Source: Protopterus annectens
Lineage: Eukaryota; Chordata; Ceratodontiformes; Protopteridae
DNA length: 64,000 nt
Direction of reading: 5' to 3'
Assembly (NCBI RefSeq): GCF_019279795.1
Contig: NC_056743.1
Location: forward strand, 870,563,978 to 870,627,977
Below, in pieces: positions 12,759-23,133 of this stretch (position 1 is the first letter of the stretch; each line of letters begins with the position of its first letter). Below the pieces are notes generated by a model. It ran no database searches and was not told where the DNA came from. It saw only the letters and a list, made by a program, of their open reading frames with translations. Position numbers and translations under genes: made by a program.

Positions 12759-15505
12759 ATGCTGCTAAATGCCAGAAATCTTAACCTCAAGATGCATGCA
12801 CTCGAAGCTCTCCTCAGTATGGAGAACATCGATATCTGTGCAGTGACAGAAACCTGGTTCAAGGCTCCAGAGAGCACCCCAGCACTACCAGGTTATACCT
12901 CATATCATACTTTTCGGCCCCAAAACCCGGACTGAACCACAAAAGGAGGGGGAGTTTCCATATTTATCAAGGATATCCACAACTGACAGTGGGCAAGACT
13001 GCTTTTCAGTTTATAGCATCCTACAGACCACCCTCTCAAAGTCAGAAATCCCACTCGGCTTTCCTGAAAACATTGGAGAACATGAAGATCTCTCTGAACA
13101 CCATTATATTGGGCGACTTCAACTACCCAAACATAGACTGGGCGCATTACTCAAGCCCCAGCACCTTAGCCCAAAGTTTCCTGGAATTTATAAACTCAAA
13201 TGCTATGGAACAACTAGTCACCACTCCCACAAGAGGGGAAAACATACTAGACCTGATCATTACCAACATGGGGACTCTATGCTCCATACCAGAAGTATAT
13301 CCCTCATTGGTAAGATCAGACCATAAATTAATTTCACTGGATCTCCACATCCTGACCCCACCCCCAGCCCAGAAAACCACAGTGAAAAACTTCTCAAAAG
13401 AGAACTTTACACTTCTCAAAACCGAAGTGGAATCCTTCAAGGCCCCAGGGCCAGTGGAAACTATGGCCCAAACTGCAGAATCCTATATAAACGCATTCTA
13501 CGGACATCTCCAGGAATGCATGGATCATGCTATCTCAAACAAAATCAAGACGCAATCATCCAAAGGCAGGCGTCCAGTCTGGTGGATCCCAGCCATAAAT
13601 AAACTGTACAACAGAAGGAGGAAGCTACTACATGATAGAGCAAAATCCATAAAAGGGAAGGCATCTCTGATCAGTACTAGCAAAAAATTATGATCCCTCA
13701 TAAAATCCTCCAAGGCCAGCTTTGAGAGAAAAATTGCACAGGACACTAAAGACAATCATAAGGCTTTTTTCAGTTATGTTAGGAACCTGGGATGCAACTC
13801 CCAGACTTGTTCTGAGTTGATTCTAAGTGACAAAAAATACACTGAACCCACAGACATCGCCAATATCCTGGCAGACAGGTTCAGTGAAAACTTCTCCACC
13901 CCCCCCCCCAAAAGAGCAAGCATCTATCCCGCAGAGTGCAGCCTCCCAAACATCTCTGATGCTCAGGTGAAGGCCGCCCTCTCCAAAGCAAAAAACACTG
14001 CTTCCATGGGACCAGATGGCGTCCCGGGTTGCATCCTACATGAACTGCAAGAAGAACTAATCCCTCAAGTAAAACTGCTGTACAATCTCAGCCTCACTAC
14101 AGGATATATGCCCAAAGAATGGCGTACAGCAACAGTGGTCCCACTCCACAAAGGTGGCACCTCTGCGGACCCTGGAAACTATTGCCCCATAAGCCTGACT
14201 AGCCTAGTCTGCAAGGCTATGGAGAGGATCATCATGGAACTCATAAATAAAGACATTGGGGACCTACAGACACTAGATCCTACCCAATTTGGCTTCATCA
14301 AGGGCAGATCCTGCCTTTTGAACCTGGTCGACATCTTTGAAACAGTCACCAAGGTCATAGATGAAGGGAAGGTAGTCCACACAGCCTATCTGGATCTCGC
14401 AAAGGCATTTGACACAATACCCCACTCGGGCATCATAGATAAGCTATCCAGCCTAAATATAAACCCCTATGTCACAAGATGGGTCACAAACTGGCTCAAA
14501 GACAGAACCCACAGAGTCAGAGTTGCTGGAGCCATGTCAGACTCGAAACCGGTCACAAGTGGCGTCCCACAAGGTTCTGTCCTGGGACCTCTCTTGTTCG
14601 GTATTTACTTTTCTGAGGTACAGGCCAACGTGGGAGGACTATGGCTTACCAAGTTTACAGATGACTGCAAACTGGGCGCCATAATCGACTCTCCAGCTGA
14701 CACAAACATCCTTCAAAAAGGTCTCGCAGAAACGGATAACTGGTGCCAGAGCCATAGTCTAAAGCTAAATGCCAAAAAGTGTATAGTCATACCCTTTGGC
14801 AAAAACAATGTGCCCACAAATTACCACATAGGTGGTAACCCATTAAGCACAGAGAAAGTAATTAGGGATCTGGGGACCCAAGTTGATAGCAATCTCTCCT
14901 TTGACAACCACATTGCCAAAGTGGTTAGAAAGACCTTCTACATAGCCCACCTCATCAAGAAAGGATTCACATCTAGATCAAGAGAGGTAATCGTGCCCCT
15001 TTATTCATCCCTCATCAGGCCCATCACAGAATACAATGCCCCCTTTGGGATGTACCTTACCTGACACCTGCAGCAATTAGAAAGACCCCAAAAGTACCTC
15101 ACCAGGAGGATCAAGGGACTCAAACAGATGCCATATGCTGCTCGGTTAAAAAAACTCCAGCTGTACTCAGTTGCATACCGCCTACTTCGAGGTGATCTAT
15201 GCCTGACATATAAAGCTATGTCCAACCCAGAATTAATGGACATGCTCCACCTCAGTAAATCTAAATCCCTTAGAGCCACGCGCTCGAGGGACTTGAACCT
15301 CAGCACAGAAATAAATAGAACATGCTGGAGGGACAGATTCATAACCCAGAGGCTCCCTTCGCTCTGGAATAGAATTCCAATTCATGTTAGGCAGAGCACC
15401 TCACTGACTCTCCTCAAGAAGAATCTTGATGAGTGGATGGGGGATCGTAGGTTTGTCCCGGGGATTACTTCCGTGTCACTATTAGACAGAGGCACAGTAA
15501 ACTAA
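12759..15505 (+). pseudogene. CR1 ORF2 (endonuclease and reverse transcriptase), interrupted
   Basis: It starts MLLNARNLNLKMH 29 bases after ORF1. Endonuclease blocks are ICAVTETWF, then IILGDFNYPNIDW (13097 on) and LVRSDHKLISLDL. Polymerase blocks are NYCPISLTSLVCKAME, AYLDLAKAFDTIPHSG, GVPQGSVLGPLLFGIYF and KFTDDCKLG (T replaces A of the usual F-A-D-D; both Asp kept). The C-terminal domain ends LLDRGTVN. Defects are an in-frame TGA at 12933, a deletion/frameshift near 12980 in the endonuclease, and TGA at 13691-13693 and 15062-15064, both at codons that are CGA in sister copies. From 12989 to 15505 the frame is otherwise constant. The enzyme would nick target DNA and copy its own RNA there. 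Confidence 0.88.
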
Positions 15506-15620
15506 ACTTTAAAAAGGGCACAGTATACTCAAATTAAGGGGTGGCGTAAGCCAAACACAATCGGGCTAGGCTTATAAATGCCCCAGGGCAGATAGCCTAG
15601 TATGAACCTATGAACCTATG

Positions 15621-16507
15621 ATAAGCTAGAAACTTTATCAAAATACTTATCAATTTATAATATATTGCTTGACACTGAAATGTCTGCTTCTAAGTCTAAA
15701 GTTGCAATAAGAAATGTACCATCTTCTATAAAACAAAGTCAGATATAGTAGATTAACTTGTTTCACAAAGGGGGAGGGGGTTACCTTGCACAGTTTTCAT
15801 TTTGAGGTCCCCTCACTGAATTGCATACTATCTTCCCAATTATTAAATCATTCTTATCTACAATATTTTGTCATACAGTCCCTTAATAATGCCAATTTGT
15901 TAGTCAAGTGCGACCACAATCCTTTTTCAGGGAAACTTGGAAGCAATGGCTGGTTAGCTGACTTCAATGCCACACAATAGGCAAATAAGGGCTGAGGGAC
16001 TCAAACCTTGCACCACATGACCTATAGCTCACAGCCTGAGCACACTGCGCCAACTGCCAAACTCACTTATTTATCCATTCGTGTGACTGCAGTGCCTGAT
16101 GTACTTTATGGATTACCGCTTTTACCAAAATCAGTCTTAGTTTTAGTATCAGCAGATTTCTGCACATAAACAGTTCCAAAAACAGTCTCAGTTTCAACAA
16201 ATTCCAGGAAACATTTGTCCACAATATCGTTCCAGGAAAACTGCTTGTGCATCATATAGTTTGTATAGTTTGTCTGCCTCAATCATCTGCAACTTTTTTT
16301 TTCTGTTTCCAAACCTCTTTCCTCTATCACACAAGTTTAATTTTGTTTTCTGCTATATCTGTGCAGTGTGAGTCTGCCATTTATCCTGAAATGTTCTGTT
16401 GAGGACAGGTCGGATACTAATCTCTGCAAAATAGCACACTGAATCTTTGAGAGTATAGCAGGCATGAAAGAATGCATATATGCTGCAGCAGCTATTGTTT
16501 CAAGTGT
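15621..16507. other. Non-coding, no recognised feature
   Basis: AT-rich sequence downstream of the CR1 tail. Nothing recognised on either strand. Confidence 0.4.
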
Positions 16508-16798
16508 CTTGAAAGGACCAAAAAAGAAAGTGCTTTCAGAGGCACATAACTTATCAAAAAACAGAAAGTTACATTAGCTGACCAATAAAATGAGTGTCAC
16601 ATCCCAACAGTCCGTAATCAGCATAAATCTCTTTATTTTTCACCAATGTTAAGCACTTTCATCTACTAGTCCACAGATGAAAAACAGAGATTTATGCTGA
16701 TTACGGACTGTTGGGACGTGACACTCATTTTATCAGTGAGCTAATTTAACTTTCTGTTTTTGACAAGTTGGGGTTCACTGACTTACTTTTTTGGTGCT
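16508..16798. repeat. Long imperfect palindrome (foldback, about 290 bp)
   Basis: Left arm about 16508-16640, right arm about 16682-16798. The inner 55-60 bp of each arm (ATGAGTGTCAC, CCCAACAGTCCGTAATCAGC, ATAAATCTCT) are almost identical in inverted order. The outer part is looser but still pairs (ACCAAAAAAG and CTTTTTTGGT). The spacer is about 40 bp. It may be a foldback or MITE element, or two head-to-head copies of a repeat. No transposase is present. Confidence 0.85.
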
Positions 16799-18531
16799 AG
16801 GCACATAACGTAGCTGAGACACTCTGCTTTTAACCTAGTAACACTGTTTTTCCTACACTAAGTATGCACAGCAGAACTGTTTGTTTCCAAGTTAGAAGTA
16901 TGAACAAGCTATTCAGATGGCAGCTGCTTTTATGAATTCAGGGTGTAGCAGTCAGGAGCTAGTGGTAGTTTTTAGTTTCTTTAGTTATGTCTGTGTGTTG
17001 TGTAGCTACAGGTTTACAGCTTTTCTCTAGAAAAAAACAAGTCCTTTTTGTAAATGAGTTCTCAGTATAGCAAGCAACATGCCTCATTTATGATGCATAT
17101 GTCCCCCTACCACCAGACTAAAACTATATTTCTTTTCTGAAATAAAACTATTGTTATAGTGAGACCACAATGCTTAGTTTAGGCTCATATGAATAGGATA
17201 TCTAACTTCAGCTACTATAGCAATCAATGATTCCTTCATGTAAAATCAAGTGAGTCCTGCTGATTTTGTTGATGTGTTAAGTACTAGCAGTCCTTGTTAC
17301 AGCATCTTTAATTGATGGCAGGTGTGTACCCAAGAAGACTGAATGTTGTAATTAAATCAGAAGGTGGTTCCACAAAGTATTAGTTTTGGGTGTGCACACA
17401 TATGCAATCAGTTTATTGGAATATATTTTTTTATTTTTTATATTTTTTCCCCAAACAGATTTGTTTGTTTTTCAATTGAATAGGTCACATTAAAGGTGGG
17501 AAATATTTTGAAATGATTTACTGTGGCCACATTTTTTTTATATCACAAAAACCTAGCACTGTACCAGCGATGTGTTCACTTTTTATATCCACGGTATATA
17601 TATCAGCTGAAAACACATACTTTGTGTCCAGCTTCCTTTGACAATTTCTTTTTTAATGTCTGGAAAAGAGCCATTTGGATAAATATAGAAAAGACCATTT
17701 TATCAGCGCATTTAAATGTATCTGAAAAGTACCACACTTAAAACATTTAAACTTTTATGTACAGAATTAGGGACAGAGCAAACACAGAATTGGGGGAAAA
17801 GCCCCAAATCAGGAAAATATATTTACTTATATTTTCTTAAAATAAATTCTGCCTAATGAAACATAAAGCCAAAGTTCTTAACACATAGTATAGCACACAA
17901 CTCCTAAGAGGAAGACAGGGAAGAATAAAGAGGACGCTGAGTGAATAATTAACTATATACTGCAATTGTTTAATACAGCCCAATGAATCATGCTAGCGTC
18001 AGGCTATATCTGCCAAACCAATGCTGGGATTATTTAGTTAAACATTAATTTGGGCCTTTTTCAGGGAAGACCTACTTTTATCTCTTGTGTACTCTGCATC
18101 CTTTCTGTAAGATTATACACAGTGTTAAGAGCTGGATAAATAGGTAATTACCCTTATTTGATGCTGGAAGATCAAAAGGCTGTGGGTTCTATTCCCACCC
18201 CAATATAGCAGCCCAACTAAATGGCATTTTAAGTCATCAAATGATTTCAGACTCTTGAACAAAAGTTGGAGACGAATGTCTAAGATGACGAATACCTTGC
18301 TGATCCCAGCAGGAAGACAGGACTGATTATAAAAGATTTATGACAGGGCAGGGTATACACCTACTCCGAAGATTAATGTTCCATGTTTTTTTTAGTGTAC
18401 TTTGGTGTGATCATATTTACTGTACCTTCCTAAATAACAGCAGCAGTAAGCAGTCATGACACATTTATTTAAAACAGCTGTTGATGTGCTTTTTCTTAAA
18501 GGGCCTGAATGTGTTTAAAACCATAAAAAGC
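16799..18531. other. Non-coding, AT-rich
   Basis: No coding similarity or named repeat recognised. A run of T-rich tracts near 17410-17460 is low complexity. Confidence 0.4.
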
Positions 18532-18809
18532 GGGATTAGTGTGTCTATGTTGTTGTTGTTGTATCTTTCGGCTTTTCCCGGTTAGGGGTCGTCGCAGCGG
18601 AACTCCGGTCTGCTAATAATTGTCAGTAGATTTTTTTTTACGTACCGAGTTGCCAGCTCTGACGCACAACCTTCAACGAAGGTATGCCCATTCATGCATG
18701 TCTCCACACAGAAGACGCTTTAGCTGAGACTCGAACAGGACAACGTCTTACTGTGAGGCAACAACGCTACTGCAGCATCACCACCACAGTTAGGGATTAG
18801 TGTGTCTAT
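18532..18809 (-). mobile_element. tRNA-derived SINE, minus strand, with 17-bp target duplication
   Basis: The body 18549-18792 is flanked by perfect copies of GGGATTAGTGTGTCTAT (18532-18548 and 18793-18809). On the minus strand the head has a Pol III B-box-like TCGAGTC region and the text CGCTACTGCAG of the A-box side. The tail ends GACCCCTAACCGGGAAAAGC followed by AAC repeats. It matches the plus-strand copy at 44680-44907 along its length. The tail resembles the end of the RTE element at 25292-25777, so that LINE is the likely source of its reverse transcriptase. Confidence 0.88.
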
Positions 18810-20471
18810 ATTTAAATGAAATAAACTTGTATTAGTAATGTTTATATTTTTCTTATTTGTTGTACTCTTACCATCTCTCTCAGAACAAGAGGTCTAAGTG
18901 TAGTAGTATTTCAGGGGGTGTCATTAGCACGACCACTGCAGTTCCATTTTTTTGGCAGTATTGTCTGTGGGCACCTAAAATTATAAGAAAATGAAAAACA
19001 TAAGATTAACATTTTAAGCTAGGGTAGAATGCTTGGGTTTACATTACAATAATCTAAAAATAAATTAGCAGGCAGTGTACCAGACACATACATTGTGTTA
19101 AATCAGTAAATTACATAATTGCTTAAAATATTTTGCGCATAGAAATAAGGAAATGACTGCATTTGAGTGCTTGGCTGTGACAATGGTTACAGTATGATGG
19201 TATTTTGTATGTGTGTTGGGGCATTTTGTATTATTTGTGTGCCAGAAATAGGTCTCTGAAATAATAGCCTGTGGTTTACATCCACAGAAATCAGTCACAT
19301 GTCTCTCTCTCTCTCGGGAGTATACTCACCTTCATGACAGTGTCTTTAACCTGACAAGATCAAGTTGTATACTGTGGTTGGGGCTGTGTGTGACTGAACA
19401 AATGTCCCTGATGCTTACTGTTTTAAGTCTAGCTTTACAAAAGTATGTCTGTACTTTAAGATGAATGTACAATTAGCAAGCTTGAGTAGTTCATGTATGT
19501 TTCATATCTGTTCATTCTCTATACTGAATGTTTATTTAATATGTTGAGCTTTTCTGCCTGGACATTGTTAACAATGACAAGGGATTTTTGTTTTATAAAA
19601 CAGTGTTGCATTGTGGAAACTCAAGTAAATAAAAGTAAAATGTATGAAATGTACAGCTTGTAAGTATGCAATAAAGCTGTTACTGTTATTTGTACTTTAA
19701 TCCTGACAGGTAAAAAGCAGCTACTTTACTTAGGTAATGGGGAGTGTTTGTGAATTCACTTGAGGTGACTGGCCTTGTTTACTGTCTAAATTATGGAAGA
19801 TAACTGTATTTGGGTGAAGTCGGCTGCTTTGCTGATTTAAGTGGGGGGGGGGTGGCTATTTGAAAATGAAATGATTGGTCCCACTACTAACTGTTAAGAC
19901 TTGTAGCTGGATGGAGTGAGATGGATTGAGTACAACTGCTGACCTCTGGATAATGTTTATGTAAAAGATGCAGTTACATTACTGTTTTGCTTTCTGATTT
20001 CATAGGTTCAAGCCAGGTACTTCTGGTAGCCTATTGGAATGGGGGACTATCATGTCAGTGTGAGAATGAAATAACTGGCCTTTTACTGTTGTAATTCTGG
20101 CTTTGCAAAACTAATGTGCCTGAGGGAGTAAGCAATATACATACAGGCTGTGACTACTGTCTTTATGCAGAACATGTATTTTGATGCTGGAAGGATCAAA
20201 GCAGAAACTGTAGTGGTGGTCAATGAAATGACTGCCCCTATTTTATTTGTAGTCCCGCAAAGCCAGAATTAAGACAGAATGCAAGCTGTGACAGTGTGTG
20301 CATCACAAATGCATTATTATAGTCTTTTAAATCCTAGCAGGGCCAAGCCAGATAGTTGGTAGGTCATGGCTGTGGCAGACTGTCAATGAAATGAGTGCTG
20401 TTTCTGAAAATGTACTTTAACATGTATACAACAGTGGCACTTAAATAATTTCTGCAATATCTTCATTTCAG
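18810..20471. other. Non-coding, intron-like
   Basis: No coding similarity. A short (TC)n run lies at about 19299-19313 and an AATAAA at 19670-19675. It could be intron sequence upstream of the putative exon at 20472. Confidence 0.4.
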
Positions 20472-20622
20472 AGTTACAACAACTACGATAACCAGAATGA
20501 GAAGCAGAGGGTTACAGTGGCCTATCTGAAATTTATTAATTTTAAAGACTTAACTCTGAATGAAAAGTTAAGAATCAAGAGGATTGGAAGACCCACACCT
20601 GATCTGAAGATGGAGTCTCCAG
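20472..20622 (+). CDS. Putative internal exon of an unrecognised host gene (151 bp)
   Basis: The stretch is bounded by a good acceptor (TCTTCATTTCAG at its left) and a good donor (CTCCAG then GTACAAGT). It is open in one frame and reads SYNNYDNQNEKQRVTVAYLK, then a Leu/Lys-rich stretch ending IGRPTPDLKMESP. The composition is charged and exon-like, and does not match LINE, hAT or DIRS proteins. It starts at a whole codon and ends after the first base of a Gly codon (phase 1). I do not recognise the protein. The candidate exon at 25928 has the matching phase. An alternative is chance ORF plus chance splice sites, but the combination argues against that. Confidence 0.5.
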
Positions 20623-20671
20623 GTACAAGTAGGTCAAGAGCATACACATACAGCTTCAACAGGTCAGTGTA

Positions 20672-21190
20672 CAGACCTCCCAACCGTCCCGAATTACTCG
20701 TTTTTTACCGAGTTTTGGGGTCCAAATGAAGGGGTGTCACGATTCCCGAGTGGCACCCCTTCATTTCCGATTTTTTTCTTTTTGTTTTCTAATTTTTTTT
20801 AAATATCCCGCTGTCGGAGCTGACATCATCGCATGCGCAATGATGTCAGCGCCGTCAGGCTACCAGCCAGTCGGAATTGAGCTCAAGGAGCTCGCATCAT
20901 CATTTCCGGCTGGCTGGCCATTCACATCATTTTTCCGGCGGTTAAGCTAACGGCGGGCTTAATGGCAGCAGCATGGGGAACAGGCCACGGAGCGGAAGTC
21001 GGGACTAATGAGCTGGAATTAATGGCGGAAGCGGGACTAATGGTAGCAGCGAGCTCACGGAGCGGGACTAATGGCAGCAGCATGGGGAACAGACAGAGTA
21101 GAGAGCCGGGATTAGTGGCAGCAGCAACATGAGGAAAGTAGCAGAATGGGAGCCGGGCCGGGTAAGGTTACCAGACAGAGTGTGAGTTTG
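20672..21190 (+). mobile_element. CpG-rich hAT-like end or non-autonomous element
   Basis: It begins CAGACCTCCCAACCGTCCCG, a style of terminus seen in hAT repeats, 50 bases beyond the putative exon's donor. It contains a near-perfect hairpin (20724-20740 with 20750-20766, one mismatch) and a second palindrome at 20819-20850. 20860-21160 is a GC- and CpG-rich stretch of short degenerate repeats built on GGGACTAATGGCAGCAGC. No matching inverted terminus was found to the right, so its extent, and any link to the transposase at 23134, is uncertain. Confidence 0.45.
20819..20850. promoter_or_regulatory. Palindrome with CRE-like arms and an NRF1-like core
   Basis: The 11-bp arms GCTGACATCAT and ATGATGTCAGC flank CGCATGCGCA. 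The core resembles the NRF1 site (GCGCATGCGC) and the arms resemble TGACGTCA-type sites. It lies in the CpG-rich stretch and may be the promoter of a transposon. Confidence 0.35.
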
Positions 21191-23133
21191 TGTGTTCCTT
21201 TTGAAATTGTAAGCACTCCAGATGGGGAAAAGGATCTTAAAACAGTGAGAGAATGAAAGTTCAAATGATTAAAATTTATACGAAGTCTGAAGTTGCAGTA
21301 CCCAGGAATATTTCACTTGCTCTGAGGTAGTGATCCTGGAATTAATATATACGCTTTAAAGGCATTACACCATATTTGAAAATTTGACGTAATTGCTTGC
21401 ATTCACACTTTTTTTTTTTTGTCTATGTGGGACACATAATTACAAGTCGCATACCTCACATGGAGGAACCTTTTAATGTGCATTATCACAACTGTTTTTT
21501 TTTTCTCTTTGAGTAGTGTGCTTGTATTTTATGGTAAAATTGTGGCTGGTCTTTCTTAGAGCAGACTTTAGATATTGCTGAAGGAAGATCTTCTCGGCAT
21601 CACATAATTTAAATTTTGTTTACTAATAAAAACAGTGTGAGCCAAGGCTTAAAAAGGCACAGTTTCACCAATTTTAATGTGAGTAGTTGTTGGTTCTGAT
21701 TGTCTGCCCCAATACTTCATGAATAAGAGCTTATAAACTCATATTCTTTATAAAAAGAAAACAAGGGCTGCCTGAAAGCATTATTGCTATTCAGCTGGAG
21801 CTGATATCAGGCAAATTTCCACGATAATGAGATTAAGTAAATTAAGCAGTGTGTTTGTTCACCTCTGCTCTTTTCTCAGGTTAGCAACGGGTAGAAGGTA
21901 TTCAAAAGAAGAATAGCGTTGATTAAATTAATGAGCAAACATTCCAGGAGTAACTAAAAAGTGATTAAATCAGAGAGAATCTTATGTTCAGTTAACAATA
22001 GTAGTTCTTCTGCAACTCCTCACATAGATAGTTATGTTTAATTGACTATAGTAGTTCATCTACACCCCCACACATAGATAGTCATACGTTTGGTTAACTA
22101 AAGTATTTCATCTGCACTTCCTGCATAGGTAATTTTTTGTTCGACTAACTATAGTTCTTCTGAACCCCCCCCCCGCCCCACACATGTTTCTTTCAGCAAG
22201 TATTTTGAAAAATTTTTTACAGCATCTGGTACTTGAGGTCACTTAGATTCGTCTTTTATACTGAAAACCATTTTACTATATTTTAAATAGTTATGCATAT
22301 TGAATGTGAATACCTTACCTCTAGCATGTTAGATCCCTGAAAGATCAAATAATAACTTCATATTTGAGAGAGCTTTCTATCTTTTAAATATTATGAAGGC
22401 TGTATGACACCGCTGTTAGGATACACTTTGTGGCATGGCTGTCTAAATCCTGATACAGTTGTCATCTCAGAGATGATTATGTATGTAAGTGACAAGAGTC
22501 CATGTGACTACCAGGCTGCAGAACTAGTTTGGAGAAGAGGATGATGGAATATGGTTTACATATGTTGTCTGCAGTTTCTAAGATGCCATCATCACATTAT
22601 CTGAACGATTCTAAATAATTATGTTTTGCTACTATGCATGTATGTTTGTGTATTCTACTACATGCGGTTTGTTACAATGCTTTGTACTCTTACAGCAGAT
22701 GTCTGACATCTATTGACTTACTTGGAGATATTCAACCAAGGCCTACTATGAAAGTGGGTTTCAGCTCAGTAGGACTATCCTAGTCAACAAATATATATAA
22801 TGTTAAGTAGGCAGATATATAGATAGATCAATAAATGTAGTCATTGTGGATCCTATTGTATGATACACTGTGGGTTTCAATGCAGTTTCAATCAACGTGA
22901 GTTTCAAGGGCAAAGTTTAATGTCAAGCCTATTTTCATTGTGAGACAGTATTGCTTTGTTTACCAGATGATGTCTTTTAGTGTTTCTGCATTGTTGTGCT
23001 GTAAAATGTAAAAATAAAATTCAAATCATTGTAGAAGTAAAGCAGTATGCATAAATAAGTAGTGTTTATGGTAAATGGGGCAAAATAGCCAGGTAACAGG
23101 ACACTGGAATGGCTGCAGGGAGACTCTGGTGCC
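21191..23133. other. Non-coding between hAT-like end and transposase
   Basis: AT-rich, with no recognised coding region. Near 21990-22170 four diverged repeats of a unit of about 60 bp contain TAGTTCATCTGCAC-like words followed by CACATAGATAG-like words. It may be the internal 5' region of an hAT element, but this cannot be shown. Confidence 0.35.

Larger units (their letters stand above)
11461..15620 (+). mobile_element. CR1-clade LINE, copy B, near full length
   Basis: The order is 5' leader (11461-11754), intact ORF1, then ORF2 with endonuclease, reverse transcriptase and C-terminal domain, and a short 3' UTR. The UTR holds the GGCTAGGCTTATAAATGCCC block and ends in octamer repeats (AACCTATG) at 15601-15620. 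Octamer tails of this kind are typical of CR1-clade LINEs. ORF1 is uninterrupted. ORF2 has one small deletion/frameshift and three in-frame TGA codons, so the copy is recent but probably inactive. Confidence 0.9.

Noticed and set aside
14179-14382. Open frames antisense to CR1 (also at 27260, 46770 and 3428)
   Set aside because: The same antisense frame recurs in every CR1 copy at the same place, so it is a shadow of the conserved polymerase codons.
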